DNA of 64,000 nt from Schistocephalus solidus (GCA_017591395.1 WEDG01002508.1:1-64000); one strand, 5' to 3'; shown: positions 21,956 to 34,889, counted from the first letter of the stretch. A program made the numbers and translations. Notes: generated by a model not told the origin, from the letters alone.

Positions 21956-23742
21956 CCCACTGTGATAGTCTCAGGATGGGCTGAGATATGAAACAAAACA
22001 TCGTTCACTCTCTTCGTGCCCAACGTCGATTAGTGTTCGTCCATCACTTCATCAAACCAACTCTGGCCCGGGGGCCTTCTCTCAAGAGAAGGACACGAGC
22101 ATCGCAGAGCAGACAGGTGTGTCCGTAGTATCTCACCGAGAGTGCACTCGGTACCAGTTACAGAGGATTGGTGGCTCGATTGAACCCGGCCGTGCAAATT
22201 GTTCATTCATTGCGTGCTACCTGCATAAATTTTCATTTTTTAAAGAAAAACTACAAACTATGAGATCTGAACGCGCATCAGGTGGTCATCGGTCGTTTGA
22301 GTCAGAACGCAACAAGCTGCTTTCACAAAGGTTTAATAATAAGCGCTAGAAGTCAGTTTATAATACAAAAAACGCATTGTTTTTACATTTGAGAAGTACA
22401 TTTGTTGTCTTCGGTGGCATCAAGGCGCACCGAGGTTCACCGTGAAAAGACTATTTAATCAAATACTTTGGTCTGAAGAGCAACTAATTATTTCCCGTAC
22501 TTTTCAGCTAGTACTAAATTTAACCCAACGAGGTTGTCAGTTTCAAAGGAAAAGGGACTGTAAACTCTGTGGTCTTGCAGAAGTCAGATCGAATTGCCAT
22601 CAGACTGTGGGGTTTTTTAATTAAACTAAGTATTGGTATTTTTTGCAAATACATTCATCCAGCGGCTATATTTAAAGAGAGGGTTACTTTCCTTGAAATA
22701 GTCTCGAGAAGCGACATGTATCGGACGCATAGAGGATGATGTTACTGACCTAATGTAGGCCTAAAAAAACGTGAAAAATAAACTGAATTTTTACTGATTC
22801 AGCACGGCATGGCACGTCGCGTGAAAGTGATTCGAGAGTATGATCCACTGCTCTGGGAGAAGACAGCTACCACGGGAAGTCTGCAAGTGCTTATTTGTCG
22901 AAGCTCCCTTGCATCGGTGAGCTAAATTACCTAATTGTCGGAACTTGCTCGCGGACAGTTCGGATTTACGCTCGAAACCATCATCAGAGACTGATGGATA
23001 AGTGTACTGGATACACATCGATTGGCACTTCTATGTCCCATGCGAAACCAATTTTGTTGCAAAGCTATTGCGAACTCTGGGACGATTTGTCGGCATCGGA
23101 GAACTTAGGTGTCAATTTGACCATCGTAATCCGACGATGTCCACCGTATGCCCCACAGAAGGGTAGTTCAGAGGCGGTGAATTGCGCGCAGTCGTTTTAA
23201 GTGATAGTAGACTTGCACAGCATTTATCGCACACTCTCTTACCTTACTCGCCTGTGTCCGATGTCAAACATATCCCATTGCGTCCGAGAGCCATAAATGG
23301 CAAAAGTGGTGGGGAGCGGCATGAGCCTGCACCTACGCATACCCTTGTTCCACACGTCTACCCACCCATGTTCGTCATTCGTTATGGGGGCTCAACCCAA
23401 ATAACGCCCGCTGCACTCTGATCTGGCTCCCGTATTGAGTCAGCGCAATGTCCACGCGGCACGCTTAGGGGCATGGACTTAGGCGTAGTATTAGCCAGTC
23501 GACTGACACATGGTGACACCTTAAAAACGGCCCTTGTACATACAGGAAAGGCTCCCCCGACAATCTAAATTATGAATGGGCAACGTAGTTGTTTCGGCGT
23601 CTCAAATTTCTGATGGCTGATTTAGACACCGCAGTCAGTTCGCGCAACGATTGTTGGTGGAACCTGAAGAGCATGTTTTCTAACAAACGAGATTATGGTA
23701 TCATTGTATGTCGCTATCAGCTTAGCTTATGCTCTTCAGTAG
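21956..23742. other. Unassigned, with one LINE-tail scrap
   Basis: Mostly featureless. A diverged LINE-tail fragment lies at about 23117-23330 (minus orientation; TCCGACGATGTCCACCG followed by GGTGAATTGCGCGC). No coding potential was recognised. Confidence 0.5.
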
Positions 23743-24159
23743 TTGACAATCGGGACCATTGAACAACTTCCGCGAATTGCATGCGATGAAATAATGAACC
23801 TCCTCGGATATGCCCAAACCCTTCAACTTCTAAGATTCTGTCTCAAAACATGCTTACATTTCGATAAAAGGACCTACGAGCAGATGAAAGACATGCCAGT
23901 GGGTTCGCCAATTTCAGGACTCAAGACTGAAGTGGTCTTGCAACCTTTTGACTTACTGCTCTTAAAATATCGAATTCTGATTCCTTATGTGAATGATACC
24001 TTTCATGTCATCGAATGGAATAAGAGGACATCTCATTGCCGTCATTTCCTGCATACATTTTACGATCGAGAGGAAGGGAGAAACCGATTGCCAGTCTTCT
24101 GCGACTTTATCGACTTCCGCAAAGATTATGATGTCCTAAAAACACAAATGCACAGTTAA
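23743..24159 (+). pseudogene. PLE reverse transcriptase fragment
   Basis: The open frame contains LLRFCLKTCLHFDKRTYEQM followed by PVGSPISGL, the PLE version of RT block 4 (F.G..YEQ..G.PMGSPIS). It then gives RILIPYVNDTFHVIEW, the catalytic block where PLEs have RYVDDTF. The first catalytic Asp of the pair is Asn here, so it is inactive. The flanking protein is diverged and ends at a stop at 24157. It belongs to a different PLE lineage from the 61-63 kb element. Confidence 0.8.
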
Positions 24160-25505
24160 AGCCTCAGCCAAGGCGACCTACTGCGTTTAAACGACAACCA
24201 CCCGATCGACAAACAACTGGGTTGCGTAAGGGCATTATAGAGGCGCATTGCCACGCACTACAGTGAATAGGAAGACAAGATTCACGATGCACGATACTCT
24301 TGCTGGGTGTTCATGGCAATTGCCTGTAAGAATAGGATATGTAATCCATCGAGTTTGATATCTAGAATTACCTACAAGTTTTTTTTTGAGGTAGGCACTC
24401 TTTGCTGCATTTTTACTAGACTGACAGAGCACTTGCCATGCTGTCGCCCCTTTGGGTTCGCGCTTACCGGTTGTTAAGTGCCCGGCCTTCCGCCAAGTTT
24501 TTCACTTTCCTATTTTATGATGAAAACGTTTTCCTAAAGTGGCTATTTGCGCAACTTTTTCAACCGGTGCAGCATAAAGGACACAAGAGATCCATCCACC
24601 ACGAGCCCAATTTTTGTGAACGTTTTCGTAATTCCGGGATGTTTTGGAAGTTATCTGCCGCCTTTTACGAAACCGTTAATTCGGAGTTGCATACAGACCG
24701 GAGGCAACCATTAGGCGCCCAGAGATTACAGTAAAACATTAACTGCCACAGCAGAAAACGGCTGGAGTCGTTTACCGGACCTGGCATATTTTCGGACAAA
24801 GTAACCACGTTGGGAGAACTAGGAGATTATTCTGAACACGCAGCAACGACGAGGGGGAATGACACCAAATCCAAATTCGCGAATTATTCGATAGGACACA
24901 CATCGCTTTTAAGTTTGAGGATGTCAAAATTGTCTTATAAGGCAACAATTGCAAGTCTCTGTCACGCAGACCACGAATAAGTGTGATCATCTCTCCTTTC
25001 CATTATCAGACATATGACTTTACCTGGACAAAATAAGAGATTACAAATGTGCGCGCGGGTAAGCACTGAAACCAGTGACAGCATAGGCGAGCAAAATGAC
25101 TGAATAGTTATCATGCCCGCAAATAACGACCCCGAGTTGTATTAGCAAGTAATAATTGCGCGTGAATGAACATTTACGGTCAATGCTAGGCATGTGGCTG
25201 CATTGCAGTTGTGTCACGTAAGTCCTGGAACTCCTGGTCATACAATCTTCATATCCATTGCTCTCTCTCTCTCTCTGATGCTGGTGGTTTCCGGTGTGAA
25301 TCTGAAAAGTTTCTCTAGGGCAATCTTGTCTCATTCTCAATGGCATCTGAGAACTGCGCTTTTTGTTGGTATAGGCACTACGGGTGTTTGCTAGTTGCTG
25401 TTAAAACGTTTTGAAATCAGAACTCATGGTGCCATAATTGCCCAGGCAGATTTCAGTGAGTGAAAACGATCAGTCGACTGCTTGCTAATGATGTTTGAAA
25501 TGTAA
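24160..25505. other. Unassigned stretch with a CT microsatellite
   Basis: A pure (CT)n run of about 18 bp lies near 25260-25278. Short open frames on both strands match nothing I know. Confidence 0.45.
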
Positions 25506-25536
25506 GGCCAACATTTCAGACAACCGCATCAGGGTC
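25506..25536 (-). ncRNA. Degenerate hammerhead-like core
   Basis: On the minus strand CCTGATGCGG is followed, after a short hairpin-like segment, by GAAATGTTGG. The order CUGAUG(A) - stem II - GAAA is that of a hammerhead ribozyme, but A9 is replaced by C and stem II is very short. It is probably a decayed PLE 3'-end motif. Confidence 0.3.
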
Positions 25537-25539
25537 AGT

Positions 25540-26700
25540 ATGCATGAAGAATAGGTACGTGAGCTGCCCTCGGGTAAGTATTGGGCTTGATGGTTTTGGT
25601 ATACTAATTGTTTAGAGTCGCGCTAGGAATCATATGCTCACGACTGTCGGGATGAGGGAACAGGTACACATTCAGCCTCGAGAGCAACCAGTCACCTATG
25701 GCTACAAACCCCATTGTAACCAAATCTACACCACGACCGCACAATGAAGGGATATCAGTATCGGTATCAGTATATTTGAGGGAGATATAGGTGAGTACCA
25801 TTTGCATTCCCTATTAGTACATGTAAGTTGTGGTATCAAATAAATAGTATCTCGGGACGTTGATGAGGCCAATTGATATGAGCCAACTGCGTGGAACATA
25901 GTGGAAAAAGAGCAGACAGTGAAAAAACTCCCAGTGCTATTAAGGAGAAACAAACTGTCGTCCTTGGGGAGGGGGTGAGTGTCCACCGGGGGCATCGCAG
26001 AGGTCATCTGGATCATCACCGAAGTGCGGAAGATGCAGCCAGACACTCCTTTGCTGGTTGCAGAGTCCGCCGAGCGATTTCAAGGTAGAAATATCCGCCC
26101 AGATCATCCTCGGTCCGTTGCGGTTCAAACCAAGGGAGAACGTTCTTAGACCGCATGGAATATGGCCGCCAGGTTCGGCTGATGCGAACGCTCACGGTGT
26201 TACCAAGGTGTGCCAATAGTTAAGCCGGGAAATCCTCGGGGACCTCCGAATGGGAATTATGGAAGAGTGCGAGCCCTCGAATGAAAATATCACACGTAAT
26301 TTGCACCATGATCACCCTGGTGGAGAAACGAACACAAGCTCAGAGTCAGTTGTGCGTCGAGGACTCTTTGGCCAAGCTTCTTTGCGACTACCTGCCAGAG
26401 CTTTCGAGGGGACCTTCAAGACGAAGCGAAAGTCCTCTTATTCCGTTCTGTAAAGCAAACCCGATATCAGATGTGGGCTCGTTCCACTGATACAGAGTGG
26501 GGTTGGTTATCTTATGTCCCTTCTTTTCATTGCTGTAGTGAATTGTGAAATGAAGTCCAGGTGGTCAATCTCCCTCCGATTATACTGGCTCGAGGGGCAA
26601 ACGACAACAGTAACGGGTCTTCGAAAATAATGAAGTAACAACCTTTAAGACAGTGTCGGAAAGAGAACTCCAGCTTTCAGGGGCATTCAAGAGAAGGCAC
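25540..26700. other. Unassigned stretch
   Basis: Minus-strand frames at 25726-26046 and 26016-26216 lie upstream (in minus sense) of the hammerhead-like motif. They could be decayed PLE C-terminal sequence, but no diagnostic motif survives. Confidence 0.3.
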
Positions 26701-26701
26701 A

Positions 26702-27001
26702 TTAAATGCATTTAGAAGATGCACACGTGTAAGTCTTCCTCGCGCCTGTACAATTACGAGGGTACAAGGGATGGACAGGGTTTATAAGCGTCCATTTGTT
26801 CATATCAATCGCTTTCAGACCGTCTGCATAGCTGAGGCTTTTGGGACTGGGAGGGGGCGGGGGAGGCAGGGTAAGCTGCGAGCGACGTTCGGGATCAAGT
26901 ACGGGGATATGAACATAACTGAGTGAACAACTCTTATCAGGCGGTGGGGATGGCGTTGGCCAGAGAGGAGAGAGGGCCCGTTTTAGAGTTTCGGACAGCA
27001 C
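26702..27001 (-). pseudogene. Possible PLE C-terminal tail fragment
   Basis: A 99-residue minus frame with a Pro-rich segment (RRSQLTLPPPPPPSPKSL). It resembles in order and composition the tail of the PLE frame at 30728-31435 (RQSQLRTPPPRPSLVYT). No nuclease motif is preserved. The call rests on that resemblance only. Confidence 0.35.
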
Positions 27002-27044
27002 AGTTTAATAAGGAAATATTCACAGAACTTAAGCATTTAGAAGG

Positions 27045-27175
27045 TTAACGACGAGATCTTAATTTTCAAGGCAATCAAACACCAAAGCGAGTTGCTCCTG
27101 ATGTTCTTCAGAATTCTGACTAACCACCGCAAGGTCATCGATGTAGGCGTACACAAACGACATAAACCTTCAAGT
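27045..27175 (-). pseudogene. Ty3/Gypsy RT catalytic-block scrap
   Basis: On the minus strand from 27157 the translation reads FVYAYIDDLAVVSQNSEEHQ followed by LALVFDCLEN. This is the F.YIDD active-site block and following helix of Ty3/Gypsy reverse transcriptases (Y-I-D-D...S...EEH..HL..VF..L). It is flanked by stops on both sides; upstream blocks are unreadable. Confidence 0.75.
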
Positions 27176-27756
27176 TAGCCATAACTCCAAGCTAGCAATC
27201 AATTTTTGAGGAAATTATACATCAACAATTTCTCAATTGGAGTATCCACCCGAAAACAAACAGGGAACGCGGGGAAACCTACTGATGAGCCGAACACCTT
27301 GTAGCAGCGGCAGAATATCGGCGAAACACAGTTCAGAGCTTTGAGGTTATACATGTGCTGTCGCTATGCTGTATTACGAAACCCCTACTGCCTTAAGCGT
27401 TGGAGGAATAAAATTCGGGTAAGGGAACCGTATTTTCTATGCAAAATTCGAATCGCAGTCCTAGGAATCAGTTCGTGTTGGTTGTCTGCTAACGAGCCTG
27501 CCTCACCAAGCCAGTACAGGCTTGAGCTAGCAAACAATCCTCATCAACTTAAGCAATTAGATGCACAGTTCAGGCTTATAATTAACTGACCGTCTAACAT
27601 CGGTCAGAAGCGGTAACCTGATGGAGATGGGCCAGGGCTGCTAGTCAGGGAAGAAAGGATTGGAGGAGGATTGGGGCATGCTGGGCCATCAGGTGTCAAG
27701 GTGGGGGTGGAGGGGGTGCCAGGGGAGAAAATAATGCATCAATATGACGTGGTGGC

Positions 27757-29452
27757 AGTTCGACCGTCGATTTCGACGAGGTCCACCGTATGCTCCACAC
27801 CAGGTGGTGCAGGGACGGTGACTTGCGCGTGGAGTAGTTTTTAAGTGACCAGTAGCGCTGCGCTGCAGCCGCACTCTCCTCCCCCACCTGGAGTCCGGTG
27901 TCAAGACAGAGTCAAGAAGACCGGAGATGGGAGAGGCGCAGGTGGCTGGCGCGGCCTAAGCCGCCCTGGGCGTGCCACCACACCTGGCTCGGATCCCACG
28001 GAGTGGAGAGTGCCATAAAAGGCCACATTAAGAAGGAGCCATTGCAACCTGACTCTCCAGTGATCCGCCAGTCAGCCACTCACACAAAACACATTGGGCT
28101 GACACGTGGTCGAGTTATCCCGTCGGTTGGCAACCTTCCAAGCCACGGCTTTTAGCGCACCGTGATAGTTTCAAGCGCGTCAGATTGTTTATAGTGAGGA
28201 AAATACGCTGGAGCTCGACTGCCTCTCTCCCCCACCTAATCAGACCACTGTCCGAGCCAGTCAGTTGCCTGATGTGGAGTGGTACATTGGCTGACGGATC
28301 GGCGTACCCGTCTTCGCGCCACAGCACGACCTGGCCCCATAACGCACACACCAGGATTCACAAACTCAGGGGATATGGAGCAGCCATCGCCGTCTGACTC
28401 CCAGTTCACTGGTCAGCCACTCGACACACACACAGCACATACACTGAGCCGACGGCGTGGTCTGGTGGAAGCGTCAGATTGGCAGACTTCCCAGCCACGG
28501 TTTCTGAAACCGTGATATACTGTGATAAATGGTGATTGTGAGAGTGTTGTCGATGCATTGAGATTGTGGTAGTGTGCGCTGATGTAGGTTGGCCTACGGT
28601 GGTTTACCGGAGGTTGTCATGGGCGCATGTGTCCTGTAGGCCATGCGGTGTGTAAATGTGCGAAAGCAGTTAGGGCAGTGAAGGCTATCGACTGTCGAAC
28701 CCCAGGCACTGGTTCACCAGCCTCCATGCGATGGATTCGCAGGTGACCGACCAGGCCGATCCGTGAGTTGAAGTTGCGGGGTTCAGTGTGGAGGCAGAAA
28801 TCGGTAGAGGCCGGGAGGATGTCATTGCTGGTAGTGGGGGTGGCAGGGGCACTAAGAATGCTTGGGAGCGGAGGGTGTGCATGGTGTATCGGTGTTGTCG
28901 GCATTGTGGTTAATTCCGCTGTTATGGATGCGCATGTGACCGAATAGGCCCTATGCGATGAGTGAATCTTGCGCGAGGACAGTGAGGGCAGTGGAGGCGA
29001 CGACCTCTGCTGTGTGATGCTCAGGCACTGGCTCCCTCACCGTGCATTCGCAAGTGACCAACCAGGCCGATTCGTGAGGTGAATGTGCGGTCGCATTGAG
29101 TACAGCTTAGAGAGATTCCCCATCGCTGATGGTGGTGGTGGTGGTAGTGAAGGCGGTGGTGGTTGCGTGGTAGGGTAACAGGCGATGAGTAGATGGATGT
29201 GGTCTCTGTGATGGTGGGAACAATGGGGTGATGACGGGGTGGGGGTAGAGTCGGGAGGGTTGGCAGAATTTGACGTGAAGTTAGATTGTCGGATTGTTTG
29301 CATTGCGTCCGAAGATGTCCAACCAGGCCGATTCGCGCGCGGAAGATGCGTTGACAGCGCGGGCACGTTGGCAGGGCCTGGGCATTGGCGGTGTTGGTCG
29401 GGGCGCTGGTGACTTTCGTGCCGCTCTTTGGCCTTGTGACGTCGGTTGGCCT
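27757..29452 (-). mobile_element. LINE copy B: 5'-truncated 3' end
   Basis: The segment matches LINE A from its terminal module (27757) through the 3' tail, then the zinc-finger coding part, with the finger block FNSRIGLVGHLRIHRMEAG readable at 28617-28904 (minus). It ends near 29452, just before the point corresponding to LINE A about 13870. The whole endonuclease and RT are missing. It carries more small indels than copy A (for example the second Cys pair is lost in CLHTEPRNF). Confidence 0.85.
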
Positions 29453-30695
29453 CGCCGTCTATGGGCAGATAGCCTTCACTGACGTAACGCGTGTGCTCAC
29501 TCTGAGCGAGATGGCTTGGACAGGCGACATATGTGGGCAGTGGGCAGACAGCGTACTGACTTGCGCTCGCAAACAGTTATCGACTTTATTGCACGCTGCC
29601 TTGAGGGGCCTATTTTTAATTCACACCGTGCGCGACAAGTAAGCTAACATAACTTGAAAAGAGCTATATCCACCTTCCCCATATTACTGCATCTTGGGTA
29701 CCATAACTGATAATGCTTTTTCCACACATGCTATTTTTTTTAACTGAAAGATGCAACCACAAAATATACCGTAGTTAGAATGATAAATTTTTAGACCAGC
29801 TTTTGCCGTAGCTAAAACCTTGTAGGATGGGAATAAGAATTTGGACGACCAATCAGAACCTTAACCCACACTAATCGGGCTCATGCGAGTAAATACGTTT
29901 ACAGAACTTCAGTACGGAACGACAGCGAAATTCCATTTGCCGTGTGACGTCAGTACATTTGCAATTGAAACTTTTATTGAATTTCACATCGTCTACATAT
30001 TTTTTTCCATTTCATTGTTACTTTCGTGCTGCATTCCCCTTAGCCATCATTATGCTTTTTCCTATCTTATAAAAACCACATAGGGTGTATTCCGTTTGAT
30101 TTGAATATAGTAAGGAAAAATACTTAAGTCCGACTAAAGGAACGCAGCAAAAAATATTAAGGATTTAAAAGATCCAACGCACACCATCTCCTTATTCCAA
30201 CTCGTTGGAAATGACTTAGAGAATGATCACTTATTTATCAGTAACACATTTAAGGCTTTCAACTGATTTGTGGTACAAACATTGAATTTGTATTCACTCG
30301 GCAAACCAATATCACCTCAATGCAACTGTGCTTATTTCTCGTGCTGAAATACATTAAGGGTGACTTTAGAGAAAAAACATAGGCGTGCTTAAACGTGATT
30401 TACTCATAGATTTTAGCTCATATATATATATATATACAGAATGATATTAGCGACAAAGACAAGACAAGTCGGTAATATCATTTTGCCTATCTCACTAGCT
30501 GCTCTGTTGCTGCTAGCGGGGCTCTAGAGTTAACCCCAAGGCACAACGGGACGAGTGTGTCCTGTAACCGATCCGTCAGCGCCAAAATACCATTATATAT
30601 ATATATTTCTATACATATATATTGCTGATAGAAGCGAAAATGCATGTCCTTGGACAAAAATGAGAAGAAAAGGCGATCTCAGGGACTATAGGTGT
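29453..30695. other. Unassigned stretch with TA microsatellites
   Basis: Short (TA)n runs lie at about 30420-30436 and 30595-30606. No coding signal was seen. The second run precedes the hammerhead-like motif of the next PLE, as at 61-63.6 kb. Confidence 0.45.
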
Positions 30696-30698
30696 ATT

Positions 30699-30740
30699 GT
30701 CCTGACGTTTCAAAAGCATACAAGCTTCTATCGTCGGAGG
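30699..30740 (-). ncRNA. Hammerhead-ribozyme-like core at PLE 3' end
   Basis: Minus strand: TCCGACGA, then stem II AGAAGC / GCTTTT closing a TTGTAT loop, then GAAACGTCAGGA. The flanks TCC and GGA can pair as helix I. The core is CCGACGA rather than CUGAUGA, so it is probably weakened. It overlaps the last codons of the PLE frame ending at 30728, the place where PLE hammerheads are known to sit. Confidence 0.5.
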
Positions 30741-31979
30741 TGAGTATCGTACCGCTTCTCACAGTATTTATAGGGGGGTGATAGCCGTTTTGTAACACAG
30801 GGTTGATTGTACGGGTTTACCTTAACAGTGTACACTAAAGAAGGACGGGGTGGGGGAGTCCTTAATTGACTTTGGCGTTCTTTGCCGGCATAAACACAGG
30901 AAGCAGGGTGAAGAAGGAGGGGGAGGAGGAAATTGCTGTCAGTTGACATGTCTCTCGTTGAGGGGGCGGCCATTGTCTGGGTCCGCATTGACCTTAATTG
31001 GCGCCGTGGGTCGATAGTCATGTTTGTGTCCTGATTGCATATCTCCTCGTCTGTTGGGGTAGTAATTGATGCGGCGGTAATCATGACAGCGCCTTCGTCG
31101 GCCCCGAATTGTGGCGGGGTTAGTTGCATATCCGTCCTAGGTTCTCCCGCGGTGAAATTAATGTTTGGCCTAATTCCGTGTTTGCTCTTACGTTCGATGA
31201 GCTGCGCCCGGAGGGCCTGGTAGGCTGCCGGAAGGGCGACACAACGGTTGATCGAAGTAGGCTCCGTGTGCCAGGCTATGATTGTTTCCCTGGTTACGCG
31301 GTCATTCCCTCGACCCAGGATTTCGGCGTTTTGGAAGGTGAACGTGTGCCCAGAGTTTGCACAGTGTTCCACCACCAGGGACAATGGGTCCATTCTCCTC
31401 ACTGCCCGCACGTGTTCGGTAACATTCGTCTGCAACCGCTTCCTGTCTCTCCGACGTAGTTAACTTCACAGAAGTCACATTGGATCCAATAGATGATGTT
31501 TGACGTCTCACCTCGTGGAAGGGGGGCTTTCGGTCTCATAACTAGATTCCGAATAATTGAATCCGGTCGATTGGCGATTGCGATACCAGCGGTCTGAGGA
31601 GCCGGGAAACTGCCTCAGAGACGCCGTCAATGTATGGCAGTGCACGCCAAACTTTCGGCTGTTCTGTTACCAGATTTTGTCTTGGTTTGACCAGCCTGCT
31701 GCGCTCGATGAAGTAACGAGGGTATCCATTGGCCATGAAAAGATGCTGGAGGTAGCGCAGTTCTGCCCTTTTGTCGTCCGACTCGCTGCAATGTGTTTCT
31801 GCCCTTATGTAGAGAGTTCGCACACAGCTGCGCTTGTGGCACAACGGGTGCTTACTGTGGTAACTTAAGATTTGGCGTGTGTTGGTCGCCTTCCTATAAA
31901 CCGTAGTTTTTATGTGCCCATTGGATTTTCGATGGACTACAGGCCAAACGGTTTTGGACTCGATACGTCGACGATACAT
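30728..31979 (-). pseudogene. PLE RT C-terminus plus GIY-YIG region, frame-broken
   Basis: On the minus strand from about 31940 the reading starts at VVHRKSNGHIKTTVYRK, the conserved block after the PLE RT core. It continues SYHSKHPLCHKRSCVRTL, then in other frames IYWIQCDFCEVNYVGETG (GIY-YIG motif, about 31430-31490), EHCANSGHTFTFQNAEILGR and a long Thr/Pro-rich tail to 30728. At least two frameshifts separate the three pieces (31979-31542, 31511-31302 and 31435-30728). The upstream part with the catalytic YVDD lies just beyond, but inverted. Confidence 0.85.
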
Positions 31980-32140
31980 TTGTCATCATCAAACGAGAAA
32001 TGATCGAAGAATTCCATAGCGTCCTGAATTCCGTCTTCCCGGACATCCAATTTACAATGGAGACCGAAATAAACCACCAACTGCCATTCCTGGATGTTAT
32101 TGTCCATCGAAAAAAATATTGGGCACTTCCAAAAGATAAA
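31948..32140 (+). pseudogene. Inverted PLE segment carrying the YVDD block
   Basis: The plus-strand translation gives TRYVDDTFVIIKREMIEEF, then VFPDIQFTMETEINHQLPFL and DVIVHRK. This is the RT catalytic block and the following conserved stretch of a PLE. It ends at VHRK, exactly where the minus-strand piece at 30728-31940 begins. The two are parts of one element with this part flipped. The catalytic Asp pair is intact. Confidence 0.85.
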
Positions 32141-34889
32141 TCTTTTTCCATTCTTCGCCGCTTATATACTCAACAATACCCTTCTCATCGTGTGTTATCA
32201 TGACAGCTTAACAACTCTTCCTTTAACATTCGCATAGCCCAGCGCTTCATAGTTAACCATTTTGTTTGCACTATCGATTGCTTTAAAGTAAAACGTAAAG
32301 CAATATATGATAGAAGGTAAAAACCGACTTATAAATTTCTATATTCTTCTGCTCCTTCGACGCATGGACAAACCGGCTTGTACTTCTCTGACTTGAAGGA
32401 CTGTCTTGAGCGGAAACATCAACACTTAGAGGGAGGAGTGGCTGTTTGGAATAGCCATCCGATTTCGCAGTGTTATCAACGACTTAGTTCCGTTCACTTC
32501 GTCCATAATAGAGTCCCCTAGTCAGCGACCTTTAACTGCCCTCATTTACTTGACAAACAGCAAAAAGATCGTTTATGAATTCTAAGCGTTTGGAACCGCG
32601 CGCGATCAGAATTTACTGTCTACTAGCTACAACGATCAAAAACTTGACTTGCACACTTCAGCGTATTTTTTACACGCGAAAGCCATCCCACCTCGCACTG
32701 GCCCCAGAAGATCTGTAAAAGGTGCATTCAACGAATGTAAACACCCGATAAAACAAAGCGAAGCGTTTACGTTTACAGCCAAAAAACAAATCTCTTGTGG
32801 GTGTTTTCAAAATTGGTCGTACAATTGGACTGCAGCAAAATCTTTATCAAGATGGAACAGCCTTGTCAACCGTTGAGGATAATGGGATATTTGCGTTTTA
32901 AAAAACTGGATCATGATGCTTAGGATCCTCACCATTGACGTCGATGCCCAGTGGAACAGTCAAAATGCACCATTTACACTATCACACAGAAGATTTCAAG
33001 ATTTACTACCAAGATGTTTGTAATCCATTAGATGACAACCTAAGGTATAACAAATTCCTATTGTTGACTATACAGATCTTGACAAGCACCTTGTTCCATA
33101 AAGCCATAAGCTAGAGAGAAGTATTACTCATAGCGTTATATACAAAATTGTTTTTACAAAATTTTCTAAGTGTTTTAACCGCATTGCCAAGTGTAGTACA
33201 TAAAATAAAACTACCTAAGTCGCAACATTGGAGGTTGAGCCAGGAAAGGGAATAAAACTTACAATAGTCCTCAGGTGTACTGTTGCCATCCACGGACGCT
33301 GTTTTCTTAAACGTCTCCAGTAAAAAATTAACCCCAATAAGTTAATTTCAACCCATCAGCCTTCTCATAAACCCTAATCGGTAAACTGCCGACCTCCAAA
33401 AGTTGCTAACGTAACACACCATTAGCCTTACACTGGCTGCCGGAAAGGTCCGTAAAAAGTGGTAAAAATTATCTGCATACAATTCAGCATCGGGTCACAG
33501 ACCAATTGAAATTAATTCTTACTCTTAATGAGATTCAATTATGAAAACACGGCAGTCGTAACGGGAATCGGAAACATAACGTCAGGGGCAAGGCTTACAT
33601 ACACTCAACGTCCTTACCGTCGGAGCAACGAGACCCTCTGAGGAGCAGTGACTTTAATTATGTTTGGGATACGTTACCAAACGGCTAACCGTAAAGGATG
33701 AAATGGGCCATTTATAATGCAGTGCACTGACTGCCCAAGCAGGAATCAATCAGATTACTAGTAGGCTCAATTGATAAATTTGGTCAAACGGATTACTAAA
33801 ATACACAAACAGGTTACAGGAATAGTTGCGTTTTCGGCGCAGCTGTGTTTATGATAGACTAACATAGAAGACCCTAATAAACAAGGCTCTGGTGAATACT
33901 AAATTAGACAGAAATGGTATACAGCTTTTCCCATGTCAGTAACAAGGGCAACGTTCAGCAAATGCCACCTGCGCTTGTTTAAATAAGGTTATATCGGGAA
34001 TATCCTGTTGATTGCCTTGCTCGAACAGTATACAATCTAGTAAAACAAGACAGTATAAGAAGCGCACGAACCTAGACCACAAGCGAAGGAAATTAAAACC
34101 AAAATCAAATAGAAATGCCAAGGGTGTCCAAACAGTTAAATAAATGTGATCTAAAAAGACGGAACATAAAGTCAAATTAAACATGGCGAACGCTAGGCCA
34201 ACCTACGTTATAGCTGACATTTAGGCGAAGTTAATAAGGACGAGTATACTTGATGAAGCTAAAGTCATTGTGCGTCAAACAGTAAGATCGCCACCTAATG
34301 AAGAATAGACATGCTAATGGTATGGCGCAAGCGCAAACATGGAAACAACGAATTAAAAACGGACAGGGCCACACCAGTCCTACCTGCTTAAAGAGACATG
34401 AGAACCGTAGGATTTATCCAAGTCGAGTAAAAAAGTTACAAAAAGGGAGCTACGACCAGCAGTCATAGAAAAGGACTTCACCCACTGAGCAAATGGATGT
34501 TCGCTCAGCTGACTAGACCTCTTAACCGACCGAGGCACAACAATGCGATCTCGCTAGACGAATGACAGACAAAAACTGGCCCAGTACTGACCACGTTCTA
34601 TGAATCACTCTTTTGGCTATTCCCATACCTTAAAAGGAATTTCAACTTACGATCTAGCAGGATTGGTGGTGCGTAAGCGGACAGTTATTTGTGAAAACTC
34701 CAGGATATCTGTAAATTAATGCTTCAACTTCCTCGTCGAAATCCGAGGAAAACCGCTGACCAGATCAAATTATGACAACACTCGACATGGTGTCAGTAAG
34801 CAGACCTGTCTTACCGGGCCTGGCTTGTTATTTTCTAGGCAAATGGCTCGAAGAAAAGTGCGAGGAAACGAGGAGGCTTGCAAAAATGA
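32141..34889. other. Unassigned AT-rich stretch
   Basis: No frame above 85 codons and no motif was recognised on either strand. Confidence 0.5.

Noticed and set aside
27747..29445. TGACGT target-site duplication around LINE copy B
   Set aside because: A six-base match at roughly the right places, but the exact element ends are uncertain and such a match is likely by chance.
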